NCBI GenBank assembly: GCA_003209195.1
Contig: QCSF01000001.1
Span: 1 to 64,000 of the forward strand
Reading direction: 5' to 3'
Origin: Pelagibacteraceae bacterium AG-470-E16
GTDB lineage: Bacteria > Pseudomonadota > Alphaproteobacteria > Pelagibacterales > Pelagibacteraceae
Length of the DNA: 64,000 bases
Within the stretch, counting starts at the first letter, position 1; every line of letters starts with the position of its first letter. Positions 1 to 9,379 of this stretch are shown in pieces. The position numbers and the translations under genes were made by a program. The notes under the pieces are model-generated. The model was not told the DNA's origin and did not search any database. It saw nothing but the letters and a program-made list of their open reading frames with translations.

Positions 1-77
1 ATATGCAGACAACCAGTTTCAGCTCCGCCTATGTCCATATTTGGAATTATTTGAAGTAACCTAATATTTGCACTCAT
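1..77 (-). CDS. Glycosyltransferase, family 4-like (N-terminal fragment)
   Basis: This is the first 25 codons of a gene that runs off the left edge of the window, so it is absent from the ORF track. Reading the minus strand from the ATG at 77 gives MSANIRLLQIIPNMDIGGAE and then TGCLH. The LQIIPNMDIGGAE segment is the characteristic first beta-strand and glycine-rich loop of GT-B fold (GT4) glycosyltransferases, which usually act in lipopolysaccharide or capsule synthesis. It is divergent to the hydrolase that starts at 110, leaving only 32 bases between the two start codons. The family call is good; the sugar substrate cannot be inferred. Confidence 0.7.
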   Translation of the reverse strand, partial: MSANIRLLQIIPNMDIGGAETGCLH

Positions 78-109
78 TTAAAAGATCTAATAATTATATA
101 TTATTTCAA

Positions 110-868
110 ATGAAAAACAAAAAAAAATATTACATTTCCTCAAATCATCAGTCAATTCATTACACTAAAGTGAGTTCTAAAAGCAATATAGCTATTTTTT
201 ATCTTCATGGATTAATGTCGGATATTACAGGAAAAAAAGTAAGATTTTTAAAATCTTTTTGTAAAAAAAAAAAAATTAATTTTTTAGCTTTTGATTATTC
301 GGGCCATGGAAAATCATCTGGCAATTTTGAAAATCAAGGAATTGATGACTGGGTAAAAGAAGCATATGAAATATGTCAAAGTATGTTGAAAAATAAAAAA
401 ATTATTTTAGTAGGTTCTTCTTGTGGAGGATGGATTGCTGCAATTCTGATTTGGAAATTAAAGAATATTTTAGGTTTTGTGGGTATTTCATCTGCACCTG
501 ACTTCACAAAATATTTAATGTGGAATACGTTTTCAAATAAGACAAAAAAAATCATTAACTCTGGTAAAATATACAAACTTAAAAGTGACTATGATGGATT
601 TTATCCCATTGGAAAAACTTTAATAAAAAGTGGTAATGATAATTTAATTTTACATAAAAAAATATTATGTAATTTCCCAATTCGTTTAATTCATGGGTTA
701 AAAGATAAAATTGTACCTGCTAAATATTCATATTTTTTATCAAAAACTATTGTATCAAAAGACACTTTAATATTAATTCAAAATGATGGGGACCATAGTT
801 TGTCCTCAAAAAAAGACTTGAAAAGAATAGTTGGAGAAATAATTTCTATAGCTAATTTAAAAAATTAA
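110..868 (+). CDS. Alpha/beta hydrolase (serine aminopeptidase/lipase-like)
   Basis: Cytoplasmic alpha/beta-hydrolase-fold protein. The oxyanion-side motif LHGLMSD, the strand FDYSGHGKS and the nucleophile elbow GSSCGG (GxSxG) are all visible. A late Asp in HGLKDKIVPA and a His in NDGDHS complete a plausible Ser-Asp-His triad. The ORF track begins at a TTG at 68, but that start would overlap the divergent glycosyltransferase gene. The ATG at 110 (MKNKKKYYIS) is a better start and gives about 252 residues. The 3' end overlaps the convergent gltB by four bases. The substrate is unknown; an esterase or acyl-transfer role is possible. Confidence 0.75.
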   Translation: MKNKKKYYISSNHQSIHYTKVSSKSNIAIFYLHGLMSDITGKKVRFLKSFCKKKKINFLAFDYSGHGKSSGNFENQGIDDWVKEAYEICQSMLKNKKIILVGSSCGGWIAAILIWKLKNILGFVGISSAPDFTKYLMWNTFSNKTKKIINSGKIYKLKSDYDGFYPIGKTLIKSGNDNLILHKKILCNFPIRLIHGLKDKIVPAKYSYFLSKTIVSKDTLILIQNDGDHSLSSKKDLKRIVGEIISIANLKN

Positions 869-3800
869 CCAGCTTGTTTTTTAATTCCCTTATTCGTCAC
901 TGGTTGAGCTAATTTGTCTAGCATTTCTAATGGACATATTTGAAAAAAATAATTTAGATTTATATCCCATTCATAAAGAATTTTTTTTGAATACTTTGAC
1001 TTGGTATATTTTGCATGCTCTTCAACAAGTTTTTTTAAAAAACCTTTCCAGTAATCAGTTTCAACTTTATTCCAAATTACACTATTTGGGTTAATTAAAT
1101 TATGTAATTTATTTTCTAAATCAAATACAAATGCCATCCCACCTGTCATACCTGCAGCAAAATTATCTCCAACGTCACCTAAAAATACAGTGGCTCCTCC
1201 GGTCATATATTCACAGCCATTAGTTCCGCATCCCTCTACAACTGAAATTGCTCCAGAATTCCTTACTGCAAACCTTTCACCAGCTTGTCCGGCAGCAAAT
1301 AATTTTCCACTAGTAGCTCCATATAAAACTGTATTACCAATAATTGTATTTTTTTGAGTTTCTATTTCAGTTGCTCTTGCTGGTCTAACAACAATTGTTC
1401 CGCCAGATAATCCTTTTCCTACATAATCATTGCAATCACCAATAACCTCAAGATTAATTCCTTTGACAGTAAATGCTCCTAAGGATTGTCCTGCAGATCC
1501 TCTAAGTTTTATATTAATCTGATTTTCGTTAAACGATCTATCTTTAAAAGTCGTTACTAAACTTGAAGCTAACATCGCACCTACTGATCTATCAGTATTT
1601 TTTATATTATAATTTAATTCTACATTTTGACCACTTTTAATTAAAGGCATTACATCTTTTATAATTTTTTTGTCTAAAGTGTGAGGAACTTCATTCCTAA
1701 TTTTCTCATCACAATACCTTGGATTATCTCCTGGATCTGCTTGAACCAAAAGTGGATTAAAATCTAAATCGTCTAAATTAGGTGAGCCTTTAGATATTTG
1801 CATTAATAAGTCAGTTCTACCAATTACATCATTTAATGATTTACAACCTAATCCTGCTAAAATTTCCCTCACTTCTTCAGCAACGAATGTGAATAGACTT
1901 ACAACTTTTTCTGGTGTTCCAATAAACTTTGCTCTTAAATCATCTCTTTGAGTGCAAATGCCAACTGGACAAGTATCTGAATGACATTGTCTTACCATAA
2001 TACAACCCATAGCTATCAAACTTGTAGTTGCAATTCCAAACTCATCAGCTCCCATCATCGCGGCCATTACAACGTCTCTTCCTGTTTTAATACTACCATC
2101 TGTTCTTAAAACAACCTTATGTCTCAAATTATTCATTGTTAAAATTTGGTTTGATTCAGTTAAACCCATCTCCCATGGAAGACCGACATATTTTACACTT
2201 GTTTGAGGTGTGGCTCCAGATCCTCCATTATGTCCACTAATTAAAATTATATCTGCTTTTGCTTTAGCAACGCCAGCTGCAATTGTTCCAACACCAGTTG
2301 AAGCAACTAATTTAACCCCAACACGTGCAATTGGATTAATTTGTTTTAAATCATAAATTAGTTGAGCTAAATCTTCGATCGAATAAATATCATGATGTGG
2401 CGGTGGAGAAACTAATGTTACTCCAGGAGTTGAATGTCTTAACTTTGATATATATTTAGATACTTTAAATCCAGGCAATTGACCACCTTCACCTGGCTTT
2501 GCTCCTTGTGCAATTTTAATCTCTATTTCATTACAATTGTTTAAATATTTTGCAGTAACACCAAACCTTCCAGATGCTACTTGTTTTACTCTGGAATTAG
2601 CATTATCACCATTAGACCTTGGGGTAAATCTATCTTCATCTTCCCCTCCCTCACCGCTACAGGATGCGCCACCAATTCTATTCATTGCAATTGCTAATGT
2701 TTCATGAGCTTCTTTTGACAAAGCTCCCATTGACATGCTTCCAGTTCCAAATCTTTTTCTAATTTCAGTAACCGACTCCACTTCATCTAATGGTATTGGT
2801 TTTTTTTTTGGTTTAAAACCTAATAAATCTCTCAAATGAATGGGTGGCATTTCATGAACAAGTTTAGAGTATTTTTTGTAAGTGCTGAACGAGTCGTTTG
2901 AAACAGCAGTTTGTAATAAATGCATTGTTTTAGCTTGATAACCGTGTGTCTCTCCACCGTGGCGATATTTATAGATACCTCCGATTGGTAAAGATATAAT
3001 ATTCTCTCTGAATGTTTTGCTGTGTTGATTTTTAATCATCTCTTCGATTCCTGTAATACCGATACCTGAGATTCTTGATTCTAAACCTGGAAAATACTCC
3101 GAAACTAATGAGCGGCTTAATCCTAATGATTGAAAGTTTAAACCACCTCTGTAAGAACTTATAACTGAAATACCCATTTTTGACATAATTTTTAATAATC
3201 CATCATTTATAGCTTTTACATATTTTTGAACGCATTCATCAAAACTCAATTTTCCAAATAGACCTTTTTCAAATCTTTGGTAGATTGAATCAATTGTTAG
3301 GTAAGGATTGACAGTTGTTGCGCCTGCTCCAATTAAAACTGCAAAATAATGCGTATCTAAACATTCGGCAGATTTTACATGAATAGAAACAAATTTTCTT
3401 ATTCCTAAATTTGTTAAGTGTGACTGCAAGGCTCCTAAAGCTAAGATAACTGGAATTGGAACTCTTTTTTCTGAAATATTTTCATCGGTTATTACTAGAT
3501 TTTTTGCTCCACCACGTACAAATTCTTCGGCTTCAGACCTAATTCTGTCTAATTGACTTTTTAAATTGTTTTTTTCATTAATTTCATAGGATAAATCAAT
3601 TGTCTTTAATTCATCTTTAAAGATATCGCGTATTTTTTTAAATTGAGAATTTGTAAGAACTGGACTGTCAAGTAAGTAACTTTTTTGTTTAGTTAATTTA
3701 TCATCTAATATATTTTCAAGATTCCCCAATCTTGTATTCAATGACATAACTCTGTTTTCTCTTAACGAGTCTATAGGAGGGTTAGTGACTTGACTGAAAT

Positions 3801-4752
3801 TTTGTCTAAAAAAGTGAGACAATGGTCTATACTTGCTTGACAAAACTGCTATTGGGGTATCATCACCCATTGATCCCACAGCTTCTTTGGCATCCTCTAT
3901 CATGGGATGAAGAATAATTTCTAGATCTTCTATGCTAAGACCAGCTAATAACTGACGTTGTCTTAATTCATTTCCTCGATAAAAATTTTTTTCTTTTAAA
4001 TTTTTAAAATTTTTTGATAAGTCTATATGATTAGATGCAAACTCCTTATAAATAGGGTTTGATGCTAAATGATCTTTAGTTTTTTTATCATTAAAATATT
4101 TACCTTTATCTAAGTCTAATGAAATCATTTGTCCTGGTCCAACTCTACCTCTGTACTGAATATTTTGCTCAGACACATGCACCATTCCTGTTTCAGAGCC
4201 TGCGAATAACATTTTATCTTTTGTTATCGTGTATCTTAATGGTCTCAAACCATTTCGGTCAGACGCCGCTACGATCCATCGACCATCGAATGCAGCAACA
4301 GCGGCAGGTCCATCCCAAGGCTCAATCACTGAGTTCAAGTAATTATACATATCTCTATGAGCCTTTGATATTATTTTACTCTTTTTTGACCATGCCTCCG
4401 GAATTAACATCATCTTTGCAATTGGTAGCTCTCTTCCACCTCTAACAAGTAATTCAAATGCAGCATCGAGAGATGCAGTATCTGAGTTATTAGCTTTTAT
4501 AATAGGTTTAATATCATCTATATTTTCAAAGAGGTCACTTTCCATTCCTGCTTCATGTGTTTTCATCCAATTTACATTACCGTTTAAGGTGTTTATTTCA
4601 CCATTATGAGCGATTACTCTAAAAGGCTGTGCTAATTCCCATGAGGGAAAAGTATTTGTTGAAAATCTTTGATGAAAAATTGCAAATCTAGATGAAAATC
4701 TTTCATCAATTAAATCAGGATAAAAATCTGCAATGTTTTCAGCTAGAAACAT
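865..4752 (-). CDS. gltB: Glutamate synthase large subunit, main part (frameshifted gltB)
   Basis: This is the larger, downstream part of the alpha subunit of NADPH glutamate synthase (GOGAT), which transfers the glutamine amide to 2-oxoglutarate in the cytoplasm. The ORF begins inside the glutaminase domain (RFAIFHQRFSTNTFPSWELAQP; FRVIAHNGEINTLNGN). It continues through the central domain, the FMN-binding synthase domain (SGEGGEDEDRF, AQGAKPGEGGQLPG, ISGHNGGSGATP), the 3Fe-4S cysteines (CIMVRQCHSDTCPVGICTQ) and the C-terminal GXGXG beta-helix. The reading frame stays open upstream of the ATG at 4752 to about 4883, where it meets the 169-residue N-terminal ORF in another frame. Joining the two gives about 1502 residues, the normal gltB length. 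So this is either a frameshifted gene or a single-base sequence error. Confidence 0.9.
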   Translation of the reverse strand: MFLAENIADFYPDLIDERFSSRFAIFHQRFSTNTFPSWELAQPFRVIAHNGEINTLNGNVNWMKTHEAGMESDLFENIDDIKPIIKANNSDTASLDAAFELLVRGGRELPIAKMMLIPEAWSKKSKIISKAHRDMYNYLNSVIEPWDGPAAVAAFDGRWIVAASDRNGLRPLRYTITKDKMLFAGSETGMVHVSEQNIQYRGRVGPGQMISLDLDKGKYFNDKKTKDHLASNPIYKEFASNHIDLSKNFKNLKEKNFYRGNELRQRQLLAGLSIEDLEIILHPMIEDAKEAVGSMGDDTPIAVLSSKYRPLSHFFRQNFSQVTNPPIDSLRENRVMSLNTRLGNLENILDDKLTKQKSYLLDSPVLTNSQFKKIRDIFKDELKTIDLSYEINEKNNLKSQLDRIRSEAEEFVRGGAKNLVITDENISEKRVPIPVILALGALQSHLTNLGIRKFVSIHVKSAECLDTHYFAVLIGAGATTVNPYLTIDSIYQRFEKGLFGKLSFDECVQKYVKAINDGLLKIMSKMGISVISSYRGGLNFQSLGLSRSLVSEYFPGLESRISGIGITGIEEMIKNQHSKTFRENIISLPIGGIYKYRHGGETHGYQAKTMHLLQTAVSNDSFSTYKKYSKLVHEMPPIHLRDLLGFKPKKKPIPLDEVESVTEIRKRFGTGSMSMGALSKEAHETLAIAMNRIGGASCSGEGGEDEDRFTPRSNGDNANSRVKQVASGRFGVTAKYLNNCNEIEIKIAQGAKPGEGGQLPGFKVSKYISKLRHSTPGVTLVSPPPHHDIYSIEDLAQLIYDLKQINPIARVGVKLVASTGVGTIAAGVAKAKADIILISGHNGGSGATPQTSVKYVGLPWEMGLTESNQILTMNNLRHKVVLRTDGSIKTGRDVVMAAMMGADEFGIATTSLIAMGCIMVRQCHSDTCPVGICTQRDDLRAKFIGTPEKVVSLFTFVAEEVREILAGLGCKSLNDVIGRTDLLMQISKGSPNLDDLDFNPLLVQADPGDNPRYCDEKIRNEVPHTLDKKIIKDVMPLIKSGQNVELNYNIKNTDRSVGAMLASSLVTTFKDRSFNENQINIKLRGSAGQSLGAFTVKGINLEVIGDCNDYVGKGLSGGTIVVRPARATEIETQKNTIIGNTVLYGATSGKLFAAGQAGERFAVRNSGAISVVEGCGTNGCEYMTGGATVFLGDVGDNFAAGMTGGMAFVFDLENKLHNLINPNSVIWNKVETDYWKGFLKKLVEEHAKYTKSKYSKKILYEWDINLNYFFQICPLEMLDKLAQPVTNKGIKKQAG

Positions 4753-4862
4753 GCCTTTATATATTACTGACTTAGAACTAAGTGATGAAATATAAAAATC
4801 ATTAAGTTGCTCTTTTGCAGCGTTTTTTTCAATTTTCTTTCTAATTACAAAAAGTTTCCTTT

Positions 4863-5372
4863 CTAATTCTTGAAAATTATATTTTTTTCACATGCAAAAA
4901 TAATTTGTTCAATTTCAGGTCTTGTGTCATTAGCTTTTTGCCCTAAAACCTTTGGATTTACAGGCACCTGACGCCATCCGTGGATCTCAAATGATCCATT
5001 TAAGAGCTCTTGCTCAACAAGAGTTCTACATCTTTCTTGAGCAGAGTAATTTGTTCTTGGTAAAAAGACCATGCCTAGACAAATTTCTTGGTTCTCCTTT
5101 AATTTATGTCCTGTTTTTTCAACCTCTTCTGCAAAAAAATCTCTGCTAAATTCAATATGTATACCTGCTCCATCACCAGTCTTGCCATCCGCATCTACAG
5201 CACCTCTGTGCCAAACCGCCTTTAAAGCATCTATTCCATTTTCAACAACTTCTCTTTTAGGTTTTCCAGTCATAGAAGCAACAAAACCAACACCGCATGC
5301 ATCATGGTCTACAATTCTTAATTTTGCATTCTCTAGTTTTTTTCTATTATACAAATATTGATTGTTAATCAT
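4863..5372 (-). CDS. gltB: Glutamate synthase large subunit, N-terminal part (frameshifted gltB)
   Basis: This is the start of gltB. It carries the class II glutamine amidotransferase domain, with the nucleophile Cys in DHDACGVGF (residue 26, preceded by a short propeptide that is normally removed) and the typical VWHRGAVDADGKTGDGAG motif. The ORF ends after FACEKNIIFKN, just past a run of seven A residues (plus-strand T-run 4882-4888). Restoring one A changes the reading to EKKYNFQELERK and joins the 1295-residue ORF without a gap. Its start codon overlaps the gltD stop as TAATG, so translation is probably coupled to gltD. Confidence 0.85.
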   Translation of the reverse strand: MINNQYLYNRKKLENAKLRIVDHDACGVGFVASMTGKPKREVVENGIDALKAVWHRGAVDADGKTGDGAGIHIEFSRDFFAEEVEKTGHKLKENQEICLGMVFLPRTNYSAQERCRTLVEQELLNGSFEIHGWRQVPVNPKVLGQKANDTRPEIEQIIFACEKNIIFKN

Positions 5373-6808
5373 TATGCTGCTCGGATTTTTTTTTGAGAAA
5401 GTTGATTTAGATACTCACTTATACCATTAGCAGCATCTTTTCCATCACGAATTGCCCAAACAACTAATGACGCGCCTCGAACAATATCCCCAGCAGCAAA
5501 AACACCTTTGATGTTAGTCTTCAAAGTTTTTAAATCTACTTTTATTGTTCCCCATTTTGTTACATCAAGTCCTGGTTCATTAAATAATTTAGGAACATCT
5601 TCAGGTTCAAATCCTAAAGCCTCGATAACTAGATCTGCTTTTAAAGTTTCTTCATGACCCTCAATAATTTTTGGTGATTGTCTACCTGATGCGTCAGGCT
5701 CACCTAATCTCATTTTGTTAATTACTACCTCTTTTACTTCACTCTGACCTTTAAAAACTTTTGGACTTGATAACCAAATAAATTTAACTCCCTCCTCCTC
5801 TGCATTTAAAACTTCTCTAGCAGAGCCTGGCATATTAGCTTTATCTCTTCTGTACAAACAAGAAACAGATTTTGCTTTTTGCCTTACTGCAGTTCTGACA
5901 CAATCCATTGCAGTATCTCCACCACCTACTACAATTACATTTTTACCTTCAGCATTTAATATTCCATTGTCAAAGTCTCTAACTTTGTCACCCAAACCTT
6001 TTTTATTTGATGCTGTCAAAAATTTCATTGCTGGAAAAATATTTTTTAATTCTGAACCTGGTTTATCAATCTTCCTTGCTTTATAAACTCCTGTTGCAAT
6101 TAAAATTGCATCATGTTTATCCTTTAATTCTTTTAAGGTTGAACTTTTTCCAACTTCAAAATTATTTATTATTTTTATATTACTATCTAAAAGTAATTTA
6201 GTTCTTCTAAGTACTACTGATTTATCTAATTTGAAATTTGGAATTCCATATATTAGTAAACCGCCAGTCCTATCATGCCTGTCATAAATTGTAACTTGAT
6301 AACCTTGTTTTCTTAATTCTGTTGCTGCAGCTATTCCTGCTGGACCTGCACCTATTATACCAACTGACTGTTTTAACTCTTTCAAAGGTTTAATAGGCTT
6401 GACCCAACCATTCTCCCATGCTGTATTAGTAATAAATTTTTCAACCGCTCCAATAGTAACTGTGCCATGCCCAGACTGTTCAATAACACAGTTACCCTCG
6501 CATAATCGATCTTGAGGACAGATACTACCGCACACCTCAGGCATTGAGTTAGTTGCAGATGAAATTTCATAAGCATCTTTCAAACGTCCTTCAGCAGTTA
6601 GCTTCAACCAATCAGGAATATTATTTTGTAACGGGCAGTGAACTTGGCAAAATGGTGTGCCGCATTGTGAACACCTGCTAGCTTGCTCTTTTGCTTTAGA
6701 ATTAATAAATTCTTTATAAATCTCCAAAAAATTGTCTTTTCTTGTGTCAGTACTAACCTTTTCAGGAGTTTCCCTTTTTAAATTTACAAATTTTAACATT
6801 TTTGTCAT
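5372..6808 (-). CDS. gltD: Glutamate synthase small subunit
   Basis: This is the beta subunit of NADPH-GOGAT, which passes electrons from NADPH through FAD and 4Fe-4S clusters to the alpha subunit. The N-terminal cysteine clusters CSQCGTPFCQVHCP and CGSICPQDRLCEGNC bind the 4Fe-4S centres. GIIGAGPAGIAAA is the FAD dinucleotide fold and VVGGGDTAMDC is the NADPH fold. At 478 residues it is full length. It is the first gene of the gltD-gltB operon, which is the reverse of the common gltB-gltD order. A 211-base divergent region separates it from uppP and should hold its promoter. Confidence 0.95.
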   Translation of the reverse strand: MTKMLKFVNLKRETPEKVSTDTRKDNFLEIYKEFINSKAKEQASRCSQCGTPFCQVHCPLQNNIPDWLKLTAEGRLKDAYEISSATNSMPEVCGSICPQDRLCEGNCVIEQSGHGTVTIGAVEKFITNTAWENGWVKPIKPLKELKQSVGIIGAGPAGIAAATELRKQGYQVTIYDRHDRTGGLLIYGIPNFKLDKSVVLRRTKLLLDSNIKIINNFEVGKSSTLKELKDKHDAILIATGVYKARKIDKPGSELKNIFPAMKFLTASNKKGLGDKVRDFDNGILNAEGKNVIVVGGGDTAMDCVRTAVRQKAKSVSCLYRRDKANMPGSAREVLNAEEEGVKFIWLSSPKVFKGQSEVKEVVINKMRLGEPDASGRQSPKIIEGHEETLKADLVIEALGFEPEDVPKLFNEPGLDVTKWGTIKVDLKTLKTNIKGVFAAGDIVRGASLVVWAIRDGKDAANGISEYLNQLSQKKIRAA

Positions 6809-7019
6809 AAAAAAGATTTCATACAGAATAATTTAATTAAGTATACTAATTTTAGTAAACATTTAATTACTTTAAAAACCAATAAATACAACAAATATTA
6901 TCAAATGATACTTTTTTTTCATATTTTGCTAATAATTTGGAAAATATTGTAAAATCTACAAATATTTAAATAAACTTTAAATAGCCTTTAATTCTAAATA
7001 ATAATAATTCAATCAATGT
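6809..7019. promoter_or_regulatory. Divergent gltD / uppP intergenic region
   Basis: This 211-base, strongly AT-rich region lies between two genes transcribed away from each other, so it must carry the promoters of gltDB and of the uppP homologue. I see no convincing hairpin, riboswitch or palindromic operator, and I do not assign particular -35/-10 boxes. Confidence 0.4.
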
Positions 7020-7799
7020 ATGAATTTCACAATAATACTAAGCTTAATATTATTATCTATCATTCAAGGAATTACTGAATGGTTGCCAATATCTTCAAGC
7101 GGGATTTTAGTTGTTCTGGAGGAAATTATAAAATTTGAAGATAAAAATTTTAATCTTTTATTTAACATTTCAGTACACACAGGATCTTTAACTGCGGTTA
7201 TCATATTTTTTAAAAGAGATATTCTTGGTTTATTTAAAAATATTAATTTGCTAAATAACATTATTATCGCAACTATACCTGCAATTGTTTTCGGATTTTT
7301 AATAAAAATTTTAAATATAAATATATTTTTACAAGATATTAAAATTGTGACTGCTACAACTTTATTTTTTTCAGTAATTTTATATCTATCTGATAGGACA
7401 AAAGTCTGCAGAACTTTCGATAAACATATATCAAATAAACATTCTCTTTACATTGGATTAGCACAAGCTTTAGCTTTCATACCCGGGACCAGCAGATCCG
7501 GAATCACAATTACTTGTGCGAGATACTTAGGTTTTTCTAGAATAGACTCATCAAAATTTAGTTTTATTATTTCTATTCCAACATTATTTGCAGCTGGCGT
7601 TTTAGGAATAAGCGACGCAGTTTTAAATTTTGATGCTGAAATAATTTTGTTGTTAACTATTGGGTTTGTTACCTCTCTGATAATATCACTTGTATGTATA
7701 AATTTTTTTTTAAAATTTATTAAAAATAATACTTTAACTTTATTTGTAATAATTAGAATAATTTTAGGATTATTATTAATTTTTTATTTAGCAAATTGA
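7020..7799 (+). CDS. uppP: Undecaprenyl-diphosphatase homologue (UppP/BacA family)
   Basis: Integral membrane protein of 259 residues with about eight hydrophobic segments. UppP dephosphorylates undecaprenyl pyrophosphate to recycle the lipid carrier for peptidoglycan and LPS. The first signature reads QGITEWLPISSSGIL where the family has ...SSSGHL. The near-invariant His that takes part in catalysis is replaced by Ile29. The second signature, PGTSRSGITIT, is intact, including its Ser-Arg pair. Length and topology are normal. The gene either tolerates the change, has a different phosphatase activity, or is not the only UppP in the genome. It ends convergently with the next gene, overlapping by 16 bases. 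Confidence 0.8.
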   Translation: MNFTIILSLILLSIIQGITEWLPISSSGILVVLEEIIKFEDKNFNLLFNISVHTGSLTAVIIFFKRDILGLFKNINLLNNIIIATIPAIVFGFLIKILNINIFLQDIKIVTATTLFFSVILYLSDRTKVCRTFDKHISNKHSLYIGLAQALAFIPGTSRSGITITCARYLGFSRIDSSKFSFIISIPTLFAAGVLGISDAVLNFDAEIILLLTIGFVTSLIISLVCINFFLKFIKNNTLTLFVIIRIILGLLLIFYLAN

Positions 7800-8740
7800 C
7801 CTTCTTTTCTAAATCTCCACAAATAGTTTGGAATAATTTTTCTTAGACCTTGAGGATCAATACCTAAATCTTTAAGAGTTTTATTTTTCATAGTTGCTAT
7901 ATTGTCACCAGCTTCCAGGGTTTTTATTTGATCTAAAGTTAACATTGGCTTAGGAGCTAGACCTAGTATAGTTCCCTGTATCCTACCAACCCAATTTGGT
8001 ATTGGGATAATTAAATTTTTTACACGAATTTCATTTGAAATAATTCTTAAAATTTCTTGTAGTGTAAAGATTTCATTTCCTACAAACTCAATAGTTTCAT
8101 TTTTAATTTCTTGATTTATTATTTTTTCAACTCCAAGTGCAATATCTCCAACATATACAGGAGCGAACTTAACTGTTGAACCTGCAAGAGGTATAATTGG
8201 AAATAATTTTATTAACTTAGCAAACATATTTGTAAAATCCGTCACACCTCCGAAAACCAATGATGGTTTAATTATTGTAAAATTTTTTAAATCTTTTTTA
8301 ATTTGTTCTTCAGCCTGAAATTTACTTTCAAGATATTGAGATTCTGTATTTTCTTTCACTCCTAAGCTAGAAAAATGAATAAAATGATCTATTGATGATT
8401 CTTCTTTAATTGCTAATATTAAATTTTTTACAAAATCGAAATGTAGCTTTTTAAATTTTGCATTACCTTTTTCATAAAGTATTCCAATTAAATTTAGACA
8501 GATATCAGAACCCCTTATAAAACTTTTTATTTGTTCGAGTGAATTAATATTGATTTTTTCAATTTTAATTTGACCGGGATCACTTACAGTTGATTTAATT
8601 TCGATTACATTCTCCCTAAATGGCTCTCTAGTCGCAATTTTAATTTGGTGCCCTTTCTTGGCCAAAAGCCTTACTATAGAGCTTCCTACAAATCCCGTAC
8701 CACCAAAAAGACAGATTTTTTTTGAATTAACTAAAGACAT
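7784..8740 (-). CDS. NAD(P)-binding SDR, complex I NDUFA9-like
   Basis: Atypical short-chain dehydrogenase/reductase with an N-terminal Rossmann motif CLFGGTGFVGSSIVR. It has the pattern of the NDUFA9 / NAD-dependent epimerase-like family common in Alphaproteobacteria, where mitochondrial and bacterial members associate with respiratory complex I. Later segments (IHFSSLGV, FGGVTDFTNMFAKL, FAPVYVGDIA) match this family. The ORF track starts at a TTG at 8749; the ATG at 8740 (MSLVNSKK) is three codons later and more likely. It is divergent to rnd with 23 bases between starts. Catalytic function is not established for this family. Confidence 0.75.
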   Translation of the reverse strand: MSLVNSKKICLFGGTGFVGSSIVRLLAKKGHQIKIATREPFRENVIEIKSTVSDPGQIKIEKININSLEQIKSFIRGSDICLNLIGILYEKGNAKFKKLHFDFVKNLILAIKEESSIDHFIHFSSLGVKENTESQYLESKFQAEEQIKKDLKNFTIIKPSLVFGGVTDFTNMFAKLIKLFPIIPLAGSTVKFAPVYVGDIALGVEKIINQEIKNETIEFVGNEIFTLQEILRIISNEIRVKNLIIPIPNWVGRIQGTILGLAPKPMLTLDQIKTLEAGDNIATMKNKTLKDLGIDPQGLRKIIPNYLWRFRKEGQFAK

Positions 8741-8763
8741 GTTATACAATCAGCAATTGAAAA

Positions 8764-9378
8764 ATGAATTTCAAATATAACTTAGACTTAAACGATCTGC
8801 TAAATGAAACAAGTTTAAAAAACGCCACAACTATTGCTATAGATGCCGAATTTTCTGGATTAAATCCGCTAACGGATAAACTTCATTTGATTCAAATATG
8901 CGATGGTACAGAATTCGTACATTTTATAAGATTTAAAGATAGTTATAATGCCCCGAACTTAAAAGAAATTCTTGAGAATGAAAACATTTTAAAAATTTTT
9001 CACTTTGGTAGGTCAGACCTTAGTTTTTTTAAAAAACATCTAAACATTAATGTTAAAAATATATTTGATACTAAAATTGCGTCAAAGATATGTAGAAAAT
9101 TTACTATGCATCATGGTTTAAAAAATTTAACAAAAGATTTGCTGGGTATTACACTTGATAAAGAAATGCAAACATCAGACTGGGGTGTTGACAAATATAC
9201 TGAACAACAAATTAAATATGCAGCTAATGATGTTTTGCACTTACATAAAATTAAAAATAAATTAGAGATAATCTTAAAACGAGAAAACAAACATCTACTT
9301 GCAGAAAAATGTTTTGAATTCTTAGATACTCGAACTGATTTAGATTTAAATGGTTTAGACGATATATTTGAGCATTGA
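8764..9378 (+). CDS. rnd: Ribonuclease D-type 3'-5' exonuclease
   Basis: 204-residue protein consisting of the DEDD exonuclease domain alone, without the HRDC domains of E. coli RNase D. This short form is usual in Alphaproteobacteria. Exo I is AIDAEFSGL (Asp/Glu pair), Exo II surrounds HFGRSDLSF, and Exo III ends with the YAANDVLHLHKI region, whose Tyr and Asp place it in the DEDDy class. It probably trims tRNA or other RNA 3' ends using two metal ions. It opens a plus-strand run with kdsD, lptC and lptB, its stop lying one base before the kdsD ATG. Confidence 0.85.
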   Translation: MNFKYNLDLNDLLNETSLKNATTIAIDAEFSGLNPLTDKLHLIQICDGTEFVHFIRFKDSYNAPNLKEILENENILKIFHFGRSDLSFFKKHLNINVKNIFDTKIASKICRKFTMHHGLKNLTKDLLGITLDKEMQTSDWGVDKYTEQQIKYAANDVLHLHKIKNKLEIILKRENKHLLAEKCFEFLDTRTDLDLNGLDDIFEH

Positions 9379-9379
9379 A

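Noticed and set aside
4119-5361. Plus-strand ORFs of 65-108 residues opposite gltB
   Set aside because: Lie antisense to conserved GOGAT coding sequence; no recognisable domain.
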